In this document: in pieces, positions 54,476-62,435 of the stretch | Layout of the letters: every line of letters starts with the position of its first letter | Position numbering within the stretch: position 1 is the first letter of the stretch | Assembly: GCF_900199585.1 (NCBI RefSeq) | Contig: NZ_FZQY01000004.1 | Location: 124,001-188,000, forward strand | Direction of reading: 5' to 3' | DNA: 64,000 nucleotides | DNA from: Helicobacter sp. 'house sparrow 1' | GTDB lineage: Bacteria > Campylobacterota > Campylobacteria > Campylobacterales > Helicobacteraceae | The notes under the pieces: generated by a model | Seen by the model: only the letters and a program-made list of their open reading frames with translations | Databases searched by the model: none | Told to the model about the DNA's origin: nothing | Made by a program: the position numbers and the translations under genes

Positions 54476-54931
54476 ATGTTTGGTTTTAGTATTTTTGAAG
54501 TTTTAATTGTTGTGGTAGTTGCAATCATTTTTTTGGGACCTGATAAATTACCAAAGCTTATTGTTGATGTTGCTAAATTTTTTAAAGTAGTGAAAAAAAC
54601 TATCAATGAAGCAAAGGAAACCTTTGATAAGGAATTGCAGATAAGTGAGATTAAAAAAGAGGCGCTAGAGTATAAGGAGCAATTTACTAGCACTATAAGT
54701 GATACAACAAAAGATATGAAACTTCAAGATATCAACACGATGTTTGATGATTATAAGGATGTAGAAGAAACAAAAGAAAAAATAGAAGATGCTCCTAGTC
54801 CATCTCATCAGGAAACAACACAAGAAGAAGAAAAGGATATGGCCTCACAACCACAAAAAAAGATAAAGAAAGTAAGCCCTAGGGTTGGAAAGACTACTAG
54901 TTTTAAGAAAAAAGGGGAAAGTGATGTTTGA
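54476..54931 (+). CDS. tatB: Sec-independent protein translocase TatB
   Basis: Tat component of 151 residues that receives folded, twin-arginine cargo with TatC. The N-terminal membrane helix FEVLIVVVVAIIFLGPDKLP includes the GP hinge, followed by an amphipathic helix and a long charged C-terminal tail ending in basic residues. It overlaps tatC by 8 bases. A TATAAAAT stretch at 54420-54427 may be its -10 region. The order tatB-tatC-queA-rsmG is the H. pylori one as I recall it. Confidence 0.93.
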   Translation: MFGFSIFEVLIVVVVAIIFLGPDKLPKLIVDVAKFFKVVKKTINEAKETFDKELQISEIKKEALEYKEQFTSTISDTTKDMKLQDINTMFDDYKDVEETKEKIEDAPSPSHQETTQEEEKDMASQPQKKIKKVSPRVGKTTSFKKKGESDV

Positions 54932-55655
54932 AGACTTAAAGCCTCATATTCAAGATTTGCGTAAAAGGCTTATCATTTCTGCAGGAACTTTAGTGGTTCT
55001 TTTTATTGCTTGTTTTGGATTTTGGCATGAGATTTTTGAATACATTAAAAAGCCTCTTGAAGCAGCTTATGCACAAGAAGTGCAGGGAATGCTTATCCAA
55101 ACAGCGCCAGCAGAAGGAATTATTGTAGCAATGAAAGTAAGTTTTTTTGCTGCTCTTGGAATCTCAATACCCATTATTTTTTGGCAAATTTGGGAGTTTG
55201 TAGCCCCAGGTTTGTATAAGCAAGAAAAAAAAGTAATTCTTCCTTTTGTGTTTTTTGGTAGCACTATGTTTGCCATAGGTGTGTTATTTGCCTATTTTGT
55301 TGCCTTCCCGTATGCTCTAAAATATATTTTGTTGTTTGGTAATGAAGAATTTAGAGCAAATATTACAGCAGCAAATTATGTTACATTTTTTACGCGCTTT
55401 ATCTTAGGTTTTGGCATTGCTTTTGAATTACCTGTATTGGCATTTTTTCTTGCAAAAATTGATCTGATTACAGATGAGACTTTGATTAAAAACTTCAAAT
55501 ATGCTGTTGTTTTAATTTTTATTGTTGCTGCGATTGTTACGCCTCCTGATGTTTTATCTCAAATCTTTATGGCTCTTCCTTTGGTATTGCTCTATGGTTT
55601 TTCTATTTTAATTGTAAAAGCAGTAAATCCTGCAAACAAAAAAGAGAAGGTATAA
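54924..55655 (+). CDS. tatC: Sec-independent protein translocase TatC
   Basis: Core Tat receptor with six membrane helices (243 residues). Signature runs are PHIQDLRKRLIISA at the N-terminus, WQIWEFVAPGLYKQEKK in the first periplasmic loop, FGIAFELPVLAFFLAK with the buried Glu, and FIVAAIVTPPDVLSQ. The start is the ATG at 54924, with GGGGA upstream, inside the end of tatB. queA starts at the next base after its stop. Confidence 0.95.
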   Translation: MFEDLKPHIQDLRKRLIISAGTLVVLFIACFGFWHEIFEYIKKPLEAAYAQEVQGMLIQTAPAEGIIVAMKVSFFAALGISIPIIFWQIWEFVAPGLYKQEKKVILPFVFFGSTMFAIGVLFAYFVAFPYALKYILLFGNEEFRANITAANYVTFFTRFILGFGIAFELPVLAFFLAKIDLITDETLIKNFKYAVVLIFIVAAIVTPPDVLSQIFMALPLVLLYGFSILIVKAVNPANKKEKV

Positions 55656-56672
55656 GTGAGAGAGTTTTCTCTAGAAAGCTATGATTATCATCTTCCGCAA
55701 GATCTCATAGCAAAATACCCTCTCTTGCCAAAAGAGGATGCTAAACTTTTGGTCTTTCATAAAGATACTCAAGCCATTACACATACTACTTTTAGAAGTT
55801 TGTTTGATTTTATCCCAAGGGATTATCTTTTTGTTTTTAATAATACTAAGGTGATTAAGGCTAGGGTATTTGGAAAAAAGGTTAGTGGAGCAAAGATTGA
55901 AATTTTATTTCATAGAAATATTGATGAGGGTTTTTTAGTCCAAATAAGAGGCAGAGTAAAATCAGGAGATCTAATTCTTTTAGAACAAAATTATAGTGCT
56001 AAGGTTTTAGACGTGCTAGAGAATGGCTATCGAATCATTGAATGTTTTTATAAAGATCAAAAGATTAAAAGCTTCTTTGAAATGTGTGATTTGATTGGGC
56101 ATGTTCCTTTACCTCCTTATATAAAAAGGGAGGATGAGGTTAGGGATTCTTTAGAGTATCAAAGTGTTTTTGCAAAATATTATGGAGCTATAGCAGCTCC
56201 AACTGCTTCTTTGCATTTTTCTGATGCAATGATGGATTATGTAAATAAAAACTATCAAAATACTTTTTTAACTCTGCATGTGGGAGCAGGGACTTTTGCT
56301 GGGGTGGAATGCGAAGATATTAGAGATCATAAGATACATAGTGAGACTTTGATTATAGATAATCAAACAATGCAAAAGATTAAAGAAGCTAATAAGGTTT
56401 TGTGTGTAGGAACTACAGCAATGAGATCTGTAGAATTTTTGGCACGAAAAAATGTAAAAGAGTATGAGGGGGAGTGTGATATATTTTTGCATCTTGGAAA
56501 CTTGCCTATAAAAACTTCAGCACTTCTAACAAACTTTCATCTACCAAAATCTACACTTATTATGCTTGTTAGCTCTATGGTGGGTTTAGATACTTGTATG
56601 AAAATCTATAATGAGGCTATAAAAAAGTCTTATAGATTCTATTCTTATGGGGATGGGATGCTGATTATATGA
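55656..56672 (+). CDS. queA: tRNA preQ1-34 S-adenosylmethionine ribosyltransferase-isomerase
   Basis: Builds epoxyqueuosine on the wobble base of GUN tRNAs from SAM. Typical blocks are SYDYHLPQDLIAKYPL at the N-terminus, GHVPLPPYIKRED, then YYGAIAAPTASLHFS and the C-terminal TNFHLPKSTLIMLVS. Length (338) is normal. GTG start, directly after the tatC stop. It overlaps rsmG by 4 bases. Confidence 0.95.
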   Translation: MREFSLESYDYHLPQDLIAKYPLLPKEDAKLLVFHKDTQAITHTTFRSLFDFIPRDYLFVFNNTKVIKARVFGKKVSGAKIEILFHRNIDEGFLVQIRGRVKSGDLILLEQNYSAKVLDVLENGYRIIECFYKDQKIKSFFEMCDLIGHVPLPPYIKREDEVRDSLEYQSVFAKYYGAIAAPTASLHFSDAMMDYVNKNYQNTFLTLHVGAGTFAGVECEDIRDHKIHSETLIIDNQTMQKIKEANKVLCVGTTAMRSVEFLARKNVKEYEGECDIFLHLGNLPIKTSALLTNFHLPKSTLIMLVSSMVGLDTCMKIYNEAIKKSYRFYSYGDGMLII

Positions 56673-57199
56673 AACAAAAGCTTGAAATTTTTTCGCAACT
56701 ATTGCTTGAATGGAATAAAGTGCATAATCTTGGGGGAAACTTAGATTTGGATATGGTGCAAGAATATATTGCTGATAGTGTTTATCCTCTTGAATTTATT
56801 AAGGATTTTAAGGAATGTATGGATATAGGAAGTGGGGCAGGCTTTCCTGCAATTCCTCTTGCAATTAAAAACCTAGATAAAAAATTTTTCTTAGTAGAAC
56901 CAAGAAAAAAAAGATGCGCATTTTTACAATATATTTGCACCGAGCTTGAGTTGTTTAATGTAGAAATTTTAAAAACAAGGATTGAGGATTTAAAAAGACA
57001 AATACAAGTAGATCTCATCACTTCTAGAGCTTTAATGCCTACACAAGATTTAATCGCTTTATCTAGGAAATTTTTATCCTTGGATGGATATTTTTTGTTT
57101 TATAAGGGTGAGGACCTTAAAAATGAAATTGATATAGATGTTGCAAAATATTCCCACAGAAGGCAGAGAATTTATTTTTATGAGAGGAATAGGGAATGA
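56669..57199 (+). CDS. rsmG: 16S rRNA (guanine527-N7)-methyltransferase
   Basis: Methylates G527 of 16S rRNA; loss gives low-level streptomycin resistance in other bacteria. The SAM motif is CMDIGSGAGFPAIPLAI, with VEPRKKRCAFLQYI next and a basic patch at KTRIEDLKRQ. ITSRALMPTQDLI closes the fold. Length (176) is slightly short, as in H. pylori. It overlaps both neighbours by 4 bases. Confidence 0.92.
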   Translation: MKQKLEIFSQLLLEWNKVHNLGGNLDLDMVQEYIADSVYPLEFIKDFKECMDIGSGAGFPAIPLAIKNLDKKFFLVEPRKKRCAFLQYICTELELFNVEILKTRIEDLKRQIQVDLITSRALMPTQDLIALSRKFLSLDGYFLFYKGEDLKNEIDIDVAKYSHRRQRIYFYERNRE

Positions 57200-57396
57200 A
57201 GTTTTTAATCTTTGTAGTGTTAATTGTAGCGGTAGTTTGGTATTTTTTTAGAAAAAAAGAAATAAAAAAGCAAGATGATAAGCAAACAATGATAGAGTGT
57301 AAAAACTGCGGAATCTATGTAAGCTTAGAGGAATCTATAGTCTATCAAGGCAAAAATTATTGTTCGGTAGAATGTATGCAAAAGGGGAGAGAATGA
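57196..57396 (+). CDS. PP0621-like small membrane zinc-ribbon protein
   Basis: A 66-residue protein with one membrane helix (residues 3-18) and a cytosolic zinc-binding module C-x2-C (CKNCGIYV) ... C-x3-C (YCSVECMQ), as in the PP0621 family and TRASH-like fingers. Function unknown. It is coupled to rsmG by a 4-base overlap, and its stop overlaps the start of the next gene. Confidence 0.8.
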   Translation: MKFLIFVVLIVAVVWYFFRKKEIKKQDDKQTMIECKNCGIYVSLEESIVYQGKNYCSVECMQKGRE

Positions 57397-57767
57397 TTAT
57401 TGTTGGTTATGAGCCCATTGCATTTGAGGGCTTTTCAAAAATTGAAAAAAAAGAACAAATTGATACAACTCAGGGACTTGTGTGGTTTCTCTCCCAAGAT
57501 GATAAGGATTTTTCTATTTCATCATTTTGTATGCAAAATAATGTTCCTTACGCAGTAAAGATTGAAAGCATCAAGGAATTATTAATTTATGCAAAATTAA
57601 ATGCAAAATATGTAATTTTGCAAGATTCTCCAAAAGAATATCAGCAAATCGTAGAAACCTATCTATTAGATACCAAAATTTTATATGTGATTGAAGAGAT
57701 TGAAGAGATTGAAGAGATTGCTAAAATGGGGATTGATGGAGTGATTTTTCAAAAAGTTCTCTACTAA
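57393..57767 (+). CDS. Conserved hypothetical protein
   Basis: A 124-residue soluble alpha/beta protein that I do not recognise; the pattern of short strands and helices (YVILQDSP, KILYVIEE, IDGVIFQ) suggests a small Rossmann-like or phosphodiesterase-like fold. I start it at the ATG at 57393, which overlaps the previous stop (ATGA). A 9-bp unit repeated three times (57691-57717) encodes IEE repeats and may vary in length without a frame change. Last gene of the tatB operon. Confidence 0.7.
   Translation: MIIVGYEPIAFEGFSKIEKKEQIDTTQGLVWFLSQDDKDFSISSFCMQNNVPYAVKIESIKELLIYAKLNAKYVILQDSPKEYQQIVETYLLDTKILYVIEEIEEIEEIAKMGIDGVIFQKVLY
57691..57717 (+). repeat. 9-bp tandem repeat, three copies
   Basis: ATTGAAGAG occurs three times in succession, encoding IEE each time, inside the hypothetical gene that ends the tatB operon. 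Confidence 0.85.
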
Positions 57768-57826
57768 TTTAAAGAGGATTAATGGTATAATCATCCACTT
57801 CATTTATCTTTTTTAATTTATTTTAT

Positions 57827-57914
57827 GGGGAGATGTCCGAGTGGTTGAAGGAGCACGCCTGGAACGCGTGTAAGGTGCAAGCCTTCGAGGGTTCGAATCC
57901 CTCTCTCTCCGCCA
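57827..57914 (+). tRNA. tRNA-Ser (anticodon GGA)
   Basis: A class II tRNA of 88 bases including an encoded CCA. The acceptor stem GGGGAGA pairs with TCTCTCC (one G-U), and the anticodon stem CACGC/GCGTG holds the loop CTGGAAC with anticodon GGA. A long variable arm follows, and GGTTCGAATCC is the T arm. It reads UCC and UCU. It marks the boundary between the conserved tatB operon and an accessory region, a usual insertion point for mobile elements, although no integrase is visible here. Confidence 0.96.
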
Positions 57915-58239
57915 TAAGTTTGTAAAAAATCTTAAAAAAAAAAATGTTTTCTAGTGTTTTGTGGAAATGTTAAAAATTCTTATAATTCCTCCTTTTTTAG
58001 TAAGATTTGGTCTTGGTAAAAAAGACTTATGCAAAGTTTTTTAATGTAATATAAATTTGAGTATTTTATAAGACTTGTAAAAAATAAGTAAGAATAATGT
58101 ATTAGAAAGAGATTTAAATAAGATGTATTCTAATTTTGGGCTTAAAAAGGAAAAAGAAAAGTTGATTGTTCCTTCGAAATATCCAAACAATAAAATCTAT
58201 AAACCCAATCCTAATGAATATTTAAGAAGAAAGGTTAAT
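57915..58239. other. Intergenic region after tRNA-Ser
   Basis: About 325 bases without a firmly supported gene. It contains most of a 40-codon plus-strand frame (58123-58245). I see no second copy of the tRNA 3' end and no integrase. Confidence 0.5.
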
Positions 58240-58245
58240 TTATGA
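58123..58245 (+). CDS. Possible small or remnant ORF
   Basis: A 40-codon frame opening MYSNFGLKKEKEKLIVPSKY and ending NEYLRRKVNL. It lacks a ribosome site but has protein-like composition, and it overlaps the end of the convergent KAP gene by 6 bases. It may be the truncated start of a gene removed when the accessory DNA was rearranged. Not recognised. Confidence 0.22.
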   Translation: MYSNFGLKKEKEKLIVPSKYPNNKIYKPNPNEYLRRKVNL

Positions 58246-59785
58246 AAATAATTTTATTAAGTCATTTTGTGGAAGATCAATTTCTTTTTGTTTAAATGCA
58301 TCTTGGAGCGGTAAGGTGAAGGTGTAATAATTAATCCAAAAATACTCACTCCAATCTCCTTTCAGATTTTCTCTGATATATTGGTATGCGCTATCACACC
58401 ATTGATTTAGTAGGTCTAAACACTCACTCTTGTAGTTTTCTATAGCTATTTCTAATGAAAAGCTTTTTGCTGTTAATTGTTTGGATTTTGTGTTAAACTC
58501 TTCATCAAAGGCATAATCAAAAATTCTAAAACCAAAAATATAAGGGAAGGCTTTGAGATTGTTTTTATTTTCAAAGAAAAAATCAATCGAAGCTTTTTTA
58601 ATATCTTTATCTGCTTGTTGATACTTCTGTAAAAAACTGTTGTGAAAAGCTGTATCTTGAATGATTTTATTTGTTAGATTTTTAAACCAAGTTTGAAGTT
58701 CTTTGTGTGGAACATAAGAAGCTCTTGAAATTATATTTTCTATATCTCTTCCTATTGCTGGTAATTTTTTTCTGATTACTTCAGAAAAGATTGAAGAGTG
58801 AGGGGATAAAAGGTCAGCTATACTATGTACTGCATGTTGAACAAAGTAATCAGTGTGCAATTTAAAGCGATATGCATAAACTATTGGATATGGTAGGTAC
58901 TGATATACTTTTTCAAATTCCTTATCTGGGTATTCTTCTAAGTGTAAAAAATGAAACAACTCATTATAAATAATATTTACTCTCTGTAATTCTCGTAGAT
59001 TAATTGTTTGTGGAAATTGTAAAGACTTTGGCATATCATCAAGATTAAGAATATTCTCCATATAGGGATAGGCGGCAAAATCAGTTTTAACTAGATAATC
59101 CGTTGTTTCTTTGATTTGTTCAGTCACAGATGGAGAAAAATCAAACACTCTGTCAAAAACTTTTTCGCAATATTGCTTAAATAAAATCTCTTTGTTTTCT
59201 AATTCTTTAGTTTTTTGTTCCTTGTCCTGACGCTTAAATAGTTTATTATGATTATAAATCACAATAACACAACATCCCTTATTTTCTTTTAATTCAGAAA
59301 TTAATCCTAGAATATCTTGCGGTTGAATCTTATCTGATAGTCTCTCAAAATCATCAATGCATACAATAGTATCTTCCAAGTTTTTTTTTGAAAACAAATC
59401 AAAAAAGAAAGATGTATCAACATTGAGAGTAATACCAGTTTTTAACCTTGTTAGCATTGAAGTTATTTTATTTAATAAGGACTTTCCCTGATTTAGAACT
59501 TGATTTTCTCTTTGGAGAAATTGAGCTACTAAATCCTGAATAATTGCTTGCTCATCTTTTTTGCCAAAAACTGATGTATAAATTGGACTTTTTCTAAATT
59601 TCTCTTTGATAAGTGGGGCTAGCTCGTGCTTCCATAAATAGGTTTTCCCTGTTCCCCACTCTCCATTGATAGCAATAGCAATGGGTTTTTTTATTGGTCT
59701 TGCTCTCATCCAAGAGATTTAAAATTTTTGCTTTTAGACGCTCTCGCTCCGAAACAAGATTTTCATCTATATTATTTCTATTCAC
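58240..59785 (-). pseudogene. KAP-family P-loop NTPase, frameshifted (possibly phase-variable) at an A7 tract
   Basis: KAP NTPases are membrane-associated ATPases, some linked to phage exclusion (PifA of plasmid F). Walker A is NGEWGTGKTYLWKH, Walker B is TIVCIDDFERL, and a long helical C-terminus follows. The true start appears to be the GTG at 59785, which has AGGAG 7 bases upstream and reads MNRNNIDENLVSERERLKAK. That frame is lost at an A7 run (T7 at 59686-59692 on the plus strand) around residue 31. Removing one A joins it to KPIAIAINGEWGTGKT and gives 514 residues. As written, only an internal ATG at 59709, without a good ribosome site, opens the 489-residue remainder. No membrane helices are obvious. 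Confidence 0.78.
59686..59692. repeat. T7 (A7 on the coding strand) tract in the KAP gene
   Basis: Seven T on the plus strand mark the point where the two halves of the KAP gene fall out of frame by one base. Six (or nine) would restore it. Confidence 0.85.
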
Positions 59786-59992
59786 CCAAAACTCCTCCCT
59801 ACTAAGCTATCACCAATCAAACCTATACTTTTTTAGGAAAACCGATAGTTTCCATAAATAAACTTAAAAAACATTATCTCTTATCTAATAAAAAATATTT
59901 AAAAATCCCGATTTTAACAAATCTAATCATTAAACACCTCAAAAATACTTTCAAGCACAATTGCAGCAGAGGTTGTCCTAAAGAGATGACAC

Positions 59993-60027
59993 CCTCCTTA
60001 GGGTCACCTGCTTCCCTTAAAAGGAGG
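59993..60027 (+). promoter_or_regulatory. Hairpin that sequesters the ribosome site of the micro-ORF
   Basis: CCTCCTT (59993-59999) is the exact complement of AAGGAGG (60021-60027), and inside it GGG (60001-60003) can pair with CCC (60014-60016). The whole Shine-Dalgarno sequence would be closed in the mRNA. Confidence 0.7.
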
Positions 60028-60034
60028 TAGCTGT

Positions 60035-60103
60035 ATGAAGATATCCCGCTATATCTTGGTTGTGATTATATTGGTTTTAATCTTGATAAGTCAAGCATGC
60101 TAA
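60035..60103 (+). CDS. Putative type I toxin: 22-residue hydrophobic peptide
   Basis: Reads MKISRY, then 13 nearly all Ile/Leu/Val residues (ILVVIILVLILIS), then QAC and a stop. A charged N-terminus followed by a single short membrane segment is the form of small type I toxins such as Ibs and TisB. The ribosome site AAGGAGG, 7 bases upstream, is perfect but lies in a hairpin. A near-consensus promoter points backwards inside the ORF. It is too short for normal gene calling. I know no Helicobacter family with this peptide; the known AapA toxins look different. Toxicity is inference. Confidence 0.6.
   Translation: MKISRYILVVIILVLILISQAC
60065..60094 (-). promoter_or_regulatory. Antisense promoter inside the micro-ORF
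   Basis: On the minus strand TTGACT (60094-60089) and TATAAT (60070-60065) are separated by 18 bases, close to the sigma-70 consensus. Transcription would begin near 60,058 and run back over the start codon, ribosome site and 5' leader of the micro-ORF, as expected for the antitoxin RNA of a type I module. No convincing terminator was found; a weak AT-rich hairpin with T runs lies near 59,890-59,920. Confidence 0.6.
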
Positions 60104-60370
60104 GATAGAAAACCTTAGCTTATATCATAAGCGTAGACTAGGAGGAATATCTTCTAGCCTCTAGCTTATGCTTGAATGCATATCCAAGAAAAGAAAAACT
60201 CACAAAATGTATAAAGCACTCTAAAATATAAAAACTTGTAGAAACTATATATTCACTATTTCAAAGCCCTGCTATCAAGCTTATAACTATAATAATTGTG
60301 TTTTTATATAGACTGTTTTTTAGAATAAAATCAATCAAATTTAAATTTAATTAGATAAGGGAGAAGTACG

Positions 60371-60582
60371 ATTAGCATTGAAGATATATTCAATAATATT
60401 GATAAAAATAATAAAAATGAACATTTAAAAAAACAACTAAAGAAAAAAATAGAAAAATTGTAATTGTTGATAAAGAAATGCCAGAAAAATTAGATCTAAT
60501 GCTAGAACAAAACAATCAAAATAATATCTTTAAATGTTTGTCAAAGAATTCAGTGTGCAATAAAAATTGGGGATATTATTGA
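60371..60582 (+). pseudogene. Decayed small gene before fic
   Basis: A ribosome site AAGGGAG is followed 7 bases on by ATT where ATG would be expected, then SIEDIFNNIDKNNKNEHLKK. The frame stops at 60463 after an A7 run (60443-60449). Adding one A would continue it as RKIVIVDKEMPEKLDLMLEQ to a stop at 60582, about 70 residues in all. Two lesions (start and frame) suggest a dead gene, or one expressed only after slippage. Not recognised; its place before fic suggests, without proof, a partner protein. Confidence 0.45.
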
Positions 60583-60657
60583 AAATATAAAATAGATAAA
60601 ACAAAAGTAAAACAATATAAAACAACTAATTAGTTTTAATTAGTTTCAAAGAGGAGA

Positions 60658-61389
60658 ATGAAATTGCTTAAAGCTTCAAAAGACAATGAGTATTTAAAAG
60701 ATTTAACCATCAGAATGGCACATCATAGCACTGCTATTGAGGGGAATACTCTCACACAAAATCAAACTGCAAGCATTATTCTTGAAAAATTTATACCCAA
60801 TCAAACAAGTGAAAAAGAATTTTTTGAAGTCAGAAATTATCGCTTTGTAATTCCTAAGGTTTTAGAGCTTTATGAGCAAAACTTAAAGGAGCAAAAAAGT
60901 ATTGATCTTTATCAAATTAAAGAGCTACATAATATTTTGATGGATAATTTGATTGATAATAAAGGGCAATTCAAAACAATTCCTAATGTTATTCTAGGAG
61001 CAAGTTTTGAAACAAGTAAGCCCTATCTTGTTCCGACACATTTGCAAGAAATGCTAAATAATTTAAATTATCAAATCAAGCAATCTAAAAGTGATGATGA
61101 AAAATTAGAAGCCATATTGCAATCACACTTTCATTTTGAAAAAATCCACCCTTTTAGTGATGGTAATGGCAGAATGGGAAGGCTTTTAATGTTTTATTTT
61201 TGTGTAGAAAATAAAATTTCGCCCTTTGTAATACAAAAAGAGCAAAAACCCTCATATATTTCAATTCTAAGAGAAAATAATTTAAATGAGTTTAAGAGAC
61301 TAGCTAAAGCACAGCAAGAAATTGAACTGAAGCGCTTCAAGATTTTTTCAAATCAACATAAACAAGAAAAAAAGAGAGATTCCTTTTAA
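60658..61389 (+). CDS. Fic-domain protein, class II (self-inhibited)
   Basis: Fic enzymes usually transfer AMP from ATP to target proteins. The catalytic motif is HPFSDGNGRMGRLLM near residue 166. The inhibitory helix is at the N-terminus, HHSTAIEGNTL, carrying S-x-x-x-E-G; an inhibitory motif before the Fic core defines class II. Length is 243 residues. The ATG has GAGGAG upstream. No classical antitoxin gene is adjacent, in keeping with self-inhibition, though a decayed small gene precedes it. Target unknown; roles range from toxin-like growth control to modification of host or own proteins. Confidence 0.9.
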   Translation: MKLLKASKDNEYLKDLTIRMAHHSTAIEGNTLTQNQTASIILEKFIPNQTSEKEFFEVRNYRFVIPKVLELYEQNLKEQKSIDLYQIKELHNILMDNLIDNKGQFKTIPNVILGASFETSKPYLVPTHLQEMLNNLNYQIKQSKSDDEKLEAILQSHFHFEKIHPFSDGNGRMGRLLMFYFCVENKISPFVIQKEQKPSYISILRENNLNEFKRLAKAQQEIELKRFKIFSNQHKQEKKRDSF

Positions 61390-61463
61390 GAAGATAATCA
61401 GTTTAGTGTTTGAAGTAAATTAAAAGGTAAACTGTATTGCAAAAAATAAGGAGGAAGCTAGTT

Positions 61464-62336
61464 ATGATTGAAAATAAAGCAATCTTAGGAAGTTTTTTAG
61501 CCTTTTCTCTTTTAGGAGCAGAGACTATCCAAAATAATATTACAAAAGAGACAAATTTAGGGGTTACAGAAGCAAAAACTAACCCTGTTGCAATGCAAAA
61601 GAAAACAAAAACAGGAATATTAGTAGGAGTTGAATTAGGACTTGGTAGCGGGAATGGCAAGGGGGAATATAGAGTTGAGCAAGTTGTTCCTGAAGAGGGG
61701 GCAATCTCTACAACTAGTTATCATGATATTACTTCTTTTGCCTTTAATACCAAAATTTTTGGAGGTTATCAAAAATATTTTGGCAAGAATGAAACCTTTG
61801 GATTTAGTGTTAAGGGGAGTTTTGGTACAGGGTTTCTAAATTATAACTTGGACAACAAATCTTCCATTGATGATACTGGAGATATATATGAAGCAGATCC
61901 TAGTAGTGACTTAATAGCTAATTATGTTCCTATTAGTGTTGGTGTTGAAGCAAACTTTCTCTATGATTTTTTTCAAAAGGCAGAGCATACAGTAGGCTTA
62001 AATGTAGGAGTTGGCTATAGTTTTGTTTATGGGGTTAATACAAGCATGTCACTTCCAAATGAGGTAACTTCTGAAAATTTTCCTACATTTTCTAATATTT
62101 ATAAAACCTTTACAGACAAAAATATATATTATTCTTTAATTTCCCCAAAAATTGGCATTCACTATTACTATGATAGGCATCAGATTGAGTTTAATTTTAG
62201 CTTTGATAAGGCATTTGGTGAAAGTAAAAATATAAATAATTTTATTTATGGAAGTTTTGGAGAAGAAAAATTGACTATCAAAACTAAACCTGATTATTTT
62301 TACACCTTTAATCTAAGCTATGCTTATAGATTTTAA
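61464..62336 (+). CDS. Helicobacter-type outer-membrane beta-barrel protein
   Basis: A 290-residue protein with a signal peptide (to about residue 21, ending LLGA) and barrel strands such as TGILVGVELGLGSG, FNTKIFGGYQKYFG and the C-terminal FNLSYAYRF with a final Phe, as in outer-membrane proteins assembled by BAM and the Helicobacter Hop/Hor-like families. I use the ATG at 61464, which has AAGGAGG 9 bases upstream, over a frame opening at 61437. Function unknown; adhesion or porin roles are possible. Confidence 0.75.
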   Translation: MIENKAILGSFLAFSLLGAETIQNNITKETNLGVTEAKTNPVAMQKKTKTGILVGVELGLGSGNGKGEYRVEQVVPEEGAISTTSYHDITSFAFNTKIFGGYQKYFGKNETFGFSVKGSFGTGFLNYNLDNKSSIDDTGDIYEADPSSDLIANYVPISVGVEANFLYDFFQKAEHTVGLNVGVGYSFVYGVNTSMSLPNEVTSENFPTFSNIYKTFTDKNIYYSLISPKIGIHYYYDRHQIEFNFSFDKAFGESKNINNFIYGSFGEEKLTIKTKPDYFYTFNLSYAYRF

Positions 62337-62435
62337 GGTTTAAATTGATAAAGTATAAGCCCTATGTCTAATGTTTTAAAATAAATTATATTTTTATATA
62401 ATTTTTTAAAAAAAAGAAAAAGGTTTTTAAGGTCA

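Larger units (their letters stand above)
59786..60657. other. 872-bp region with a putative type I toxin-antitoxin locus and a decayed small gene
   Basis: The stretch between the KAP and Fic genes. It holds a hydrophobic micro-ORF with a sequestered ribosome site and an antisense promoter (about 59,950-60,180) and a damaged 70-codon gene (60371-60582), each entered separately. The remaining bases are AT-rich with nothing else recognised. Confidence 0.6.

Noticed and set aside
57691..57717. CRISPR array or other spaced repeats
   Set aside because: The only regular repeats are short, unspaced tandem copies inside genes; no CRISPR array or cas gene was seen in the window.
59594..59785. 63-codon minus-strand frame as a gene of its own
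   Set aside because: Its first 32 residues are the natural N-terminus of the KAP protein; the rest is out-of-frame sequence after the A7 tract, so it was merged with the KAP gene.
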